64,000 nt of DNA, taken from contig OX579641.1 in NCBI GenBank assembly GCA_951230915.1, forward strand, positions 19,632,254-19,696,253. Reading direction: 5' to 3'. The notes under the pieces were generated by a model. The model ran no database searches, was not told the DNA's origin, and saw nothing but the letters and a program-made list of their open reading frames with translations. Position numbers and translations under genes: made by a program. Origin of the DNA: Antitrichia curtipendula. Its lineage: Eukaryota > Streptophyta > Bryopsida > Hypnales > Leucodontaceae. Each line of letters starts with the position of its first letter. Within the stretch, counting starts at the first letter, position 1. Of this stretch, positions 63,716 through 64,000 are shown in pieces.

Positions 63716-64000
63716 GTAAGTTTCCATTAGAACTTTCGTCGTAGATGTATGCTGCTTGCGGTGTCATCAGAAAATTAAAAGTCTACAGGGAACGGACTGG
63801 AAATTAATTTAAGATCGGCGATCGTGTCTGATTCTCAGCATTATTATGTCAAGTCCCTGAAGCTGAGGCTATTTTGAGAGCACGGACTTTGACTGTCACT
63901 ACTTAGAACTGGTTGCTTGGTTTGTGATTCGTTTGAGGCCAGATATCACGAGAATTGTCTACGGGATGTTGGGAATGCTAGTCGAATTCCTCACATTGCA

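Overview
The window is nuclear DNA of a land plant. Its genes have short GT-AG introns and include chloroplast rubisco activase, a plant-type aleurain protease, a B3 transcription factor and an MCD1-like plastid division protein. Roughly seven supported genes sit in 64 kb of AT-rich, transposon-filled DNA. Introns of about 100-1500 bp and this gene density suggest a seed-free plant such as a moss or liverwort, but that placement is inference.

Layout. 1-3.4 kb: a Mutator-type MITE and a minus-strand B3 gene. 3.4-9.2 kb: gene-poor DNA with nested MITEs. 9.2-13.0 kb: a decayed hAT transposase gene. 14.0-16.8 kb: an intact 8-exon aleurain/cathepsin H-like cysteine protease. 17-35 kb: a repeat desert dominated by TTAA-flanked inverted-repeat elements, plus CATTA-ended, CACTA-type and TA-flanked MITEs. 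35.7-42.5 kb: two rubisco activase genes in direct tandem. 43.8-45 kb: more TTAA elements. 46.1-47.3 kb: a small minus-strand gene for a 132-residue protein. 47.3-55.4 kb: minisatellite and nested MITEs. 55.5-57.9 kb: minus-strand MCD1-like gene. 60.2 kb to the end: a divergently oriented DCAF13/SOF1 WD40 gene that runs off the window.

The strongest unexpected signal is a family of about a dozen non-coding elements whose ends read TTAA-CCCCTAAAGGACC and its mirror image. They occur in both orientations and in several internal subfamilies. One copy (6500-7446) sits inside a second repeat type whose uninterrupted relative is present at 43823-44044. Comparing filled and empty sites shows insertion into, and duplication of, TTAA. 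That is the signature of piggyBac-like (or Sola-like) transposition, which is not a usual plant MITE type.

The activase pair is the functional highlight. The upstream gene can make a short form or a long redox-regulated form by choosing between two 3' splice sites. The downstream gene has lost this by a stop codon placed exactly at the old exon end, beside a relic splice donor. Parts of the two genes are nearly identical while others have diverged, which points to gene conversion. Both would act in the chloroplast stroma on inhibited rubisco. The DCAF13 gene (rRNA processing) has a telo-box upstream, as expected for plant ribosome-biogenesis genes.
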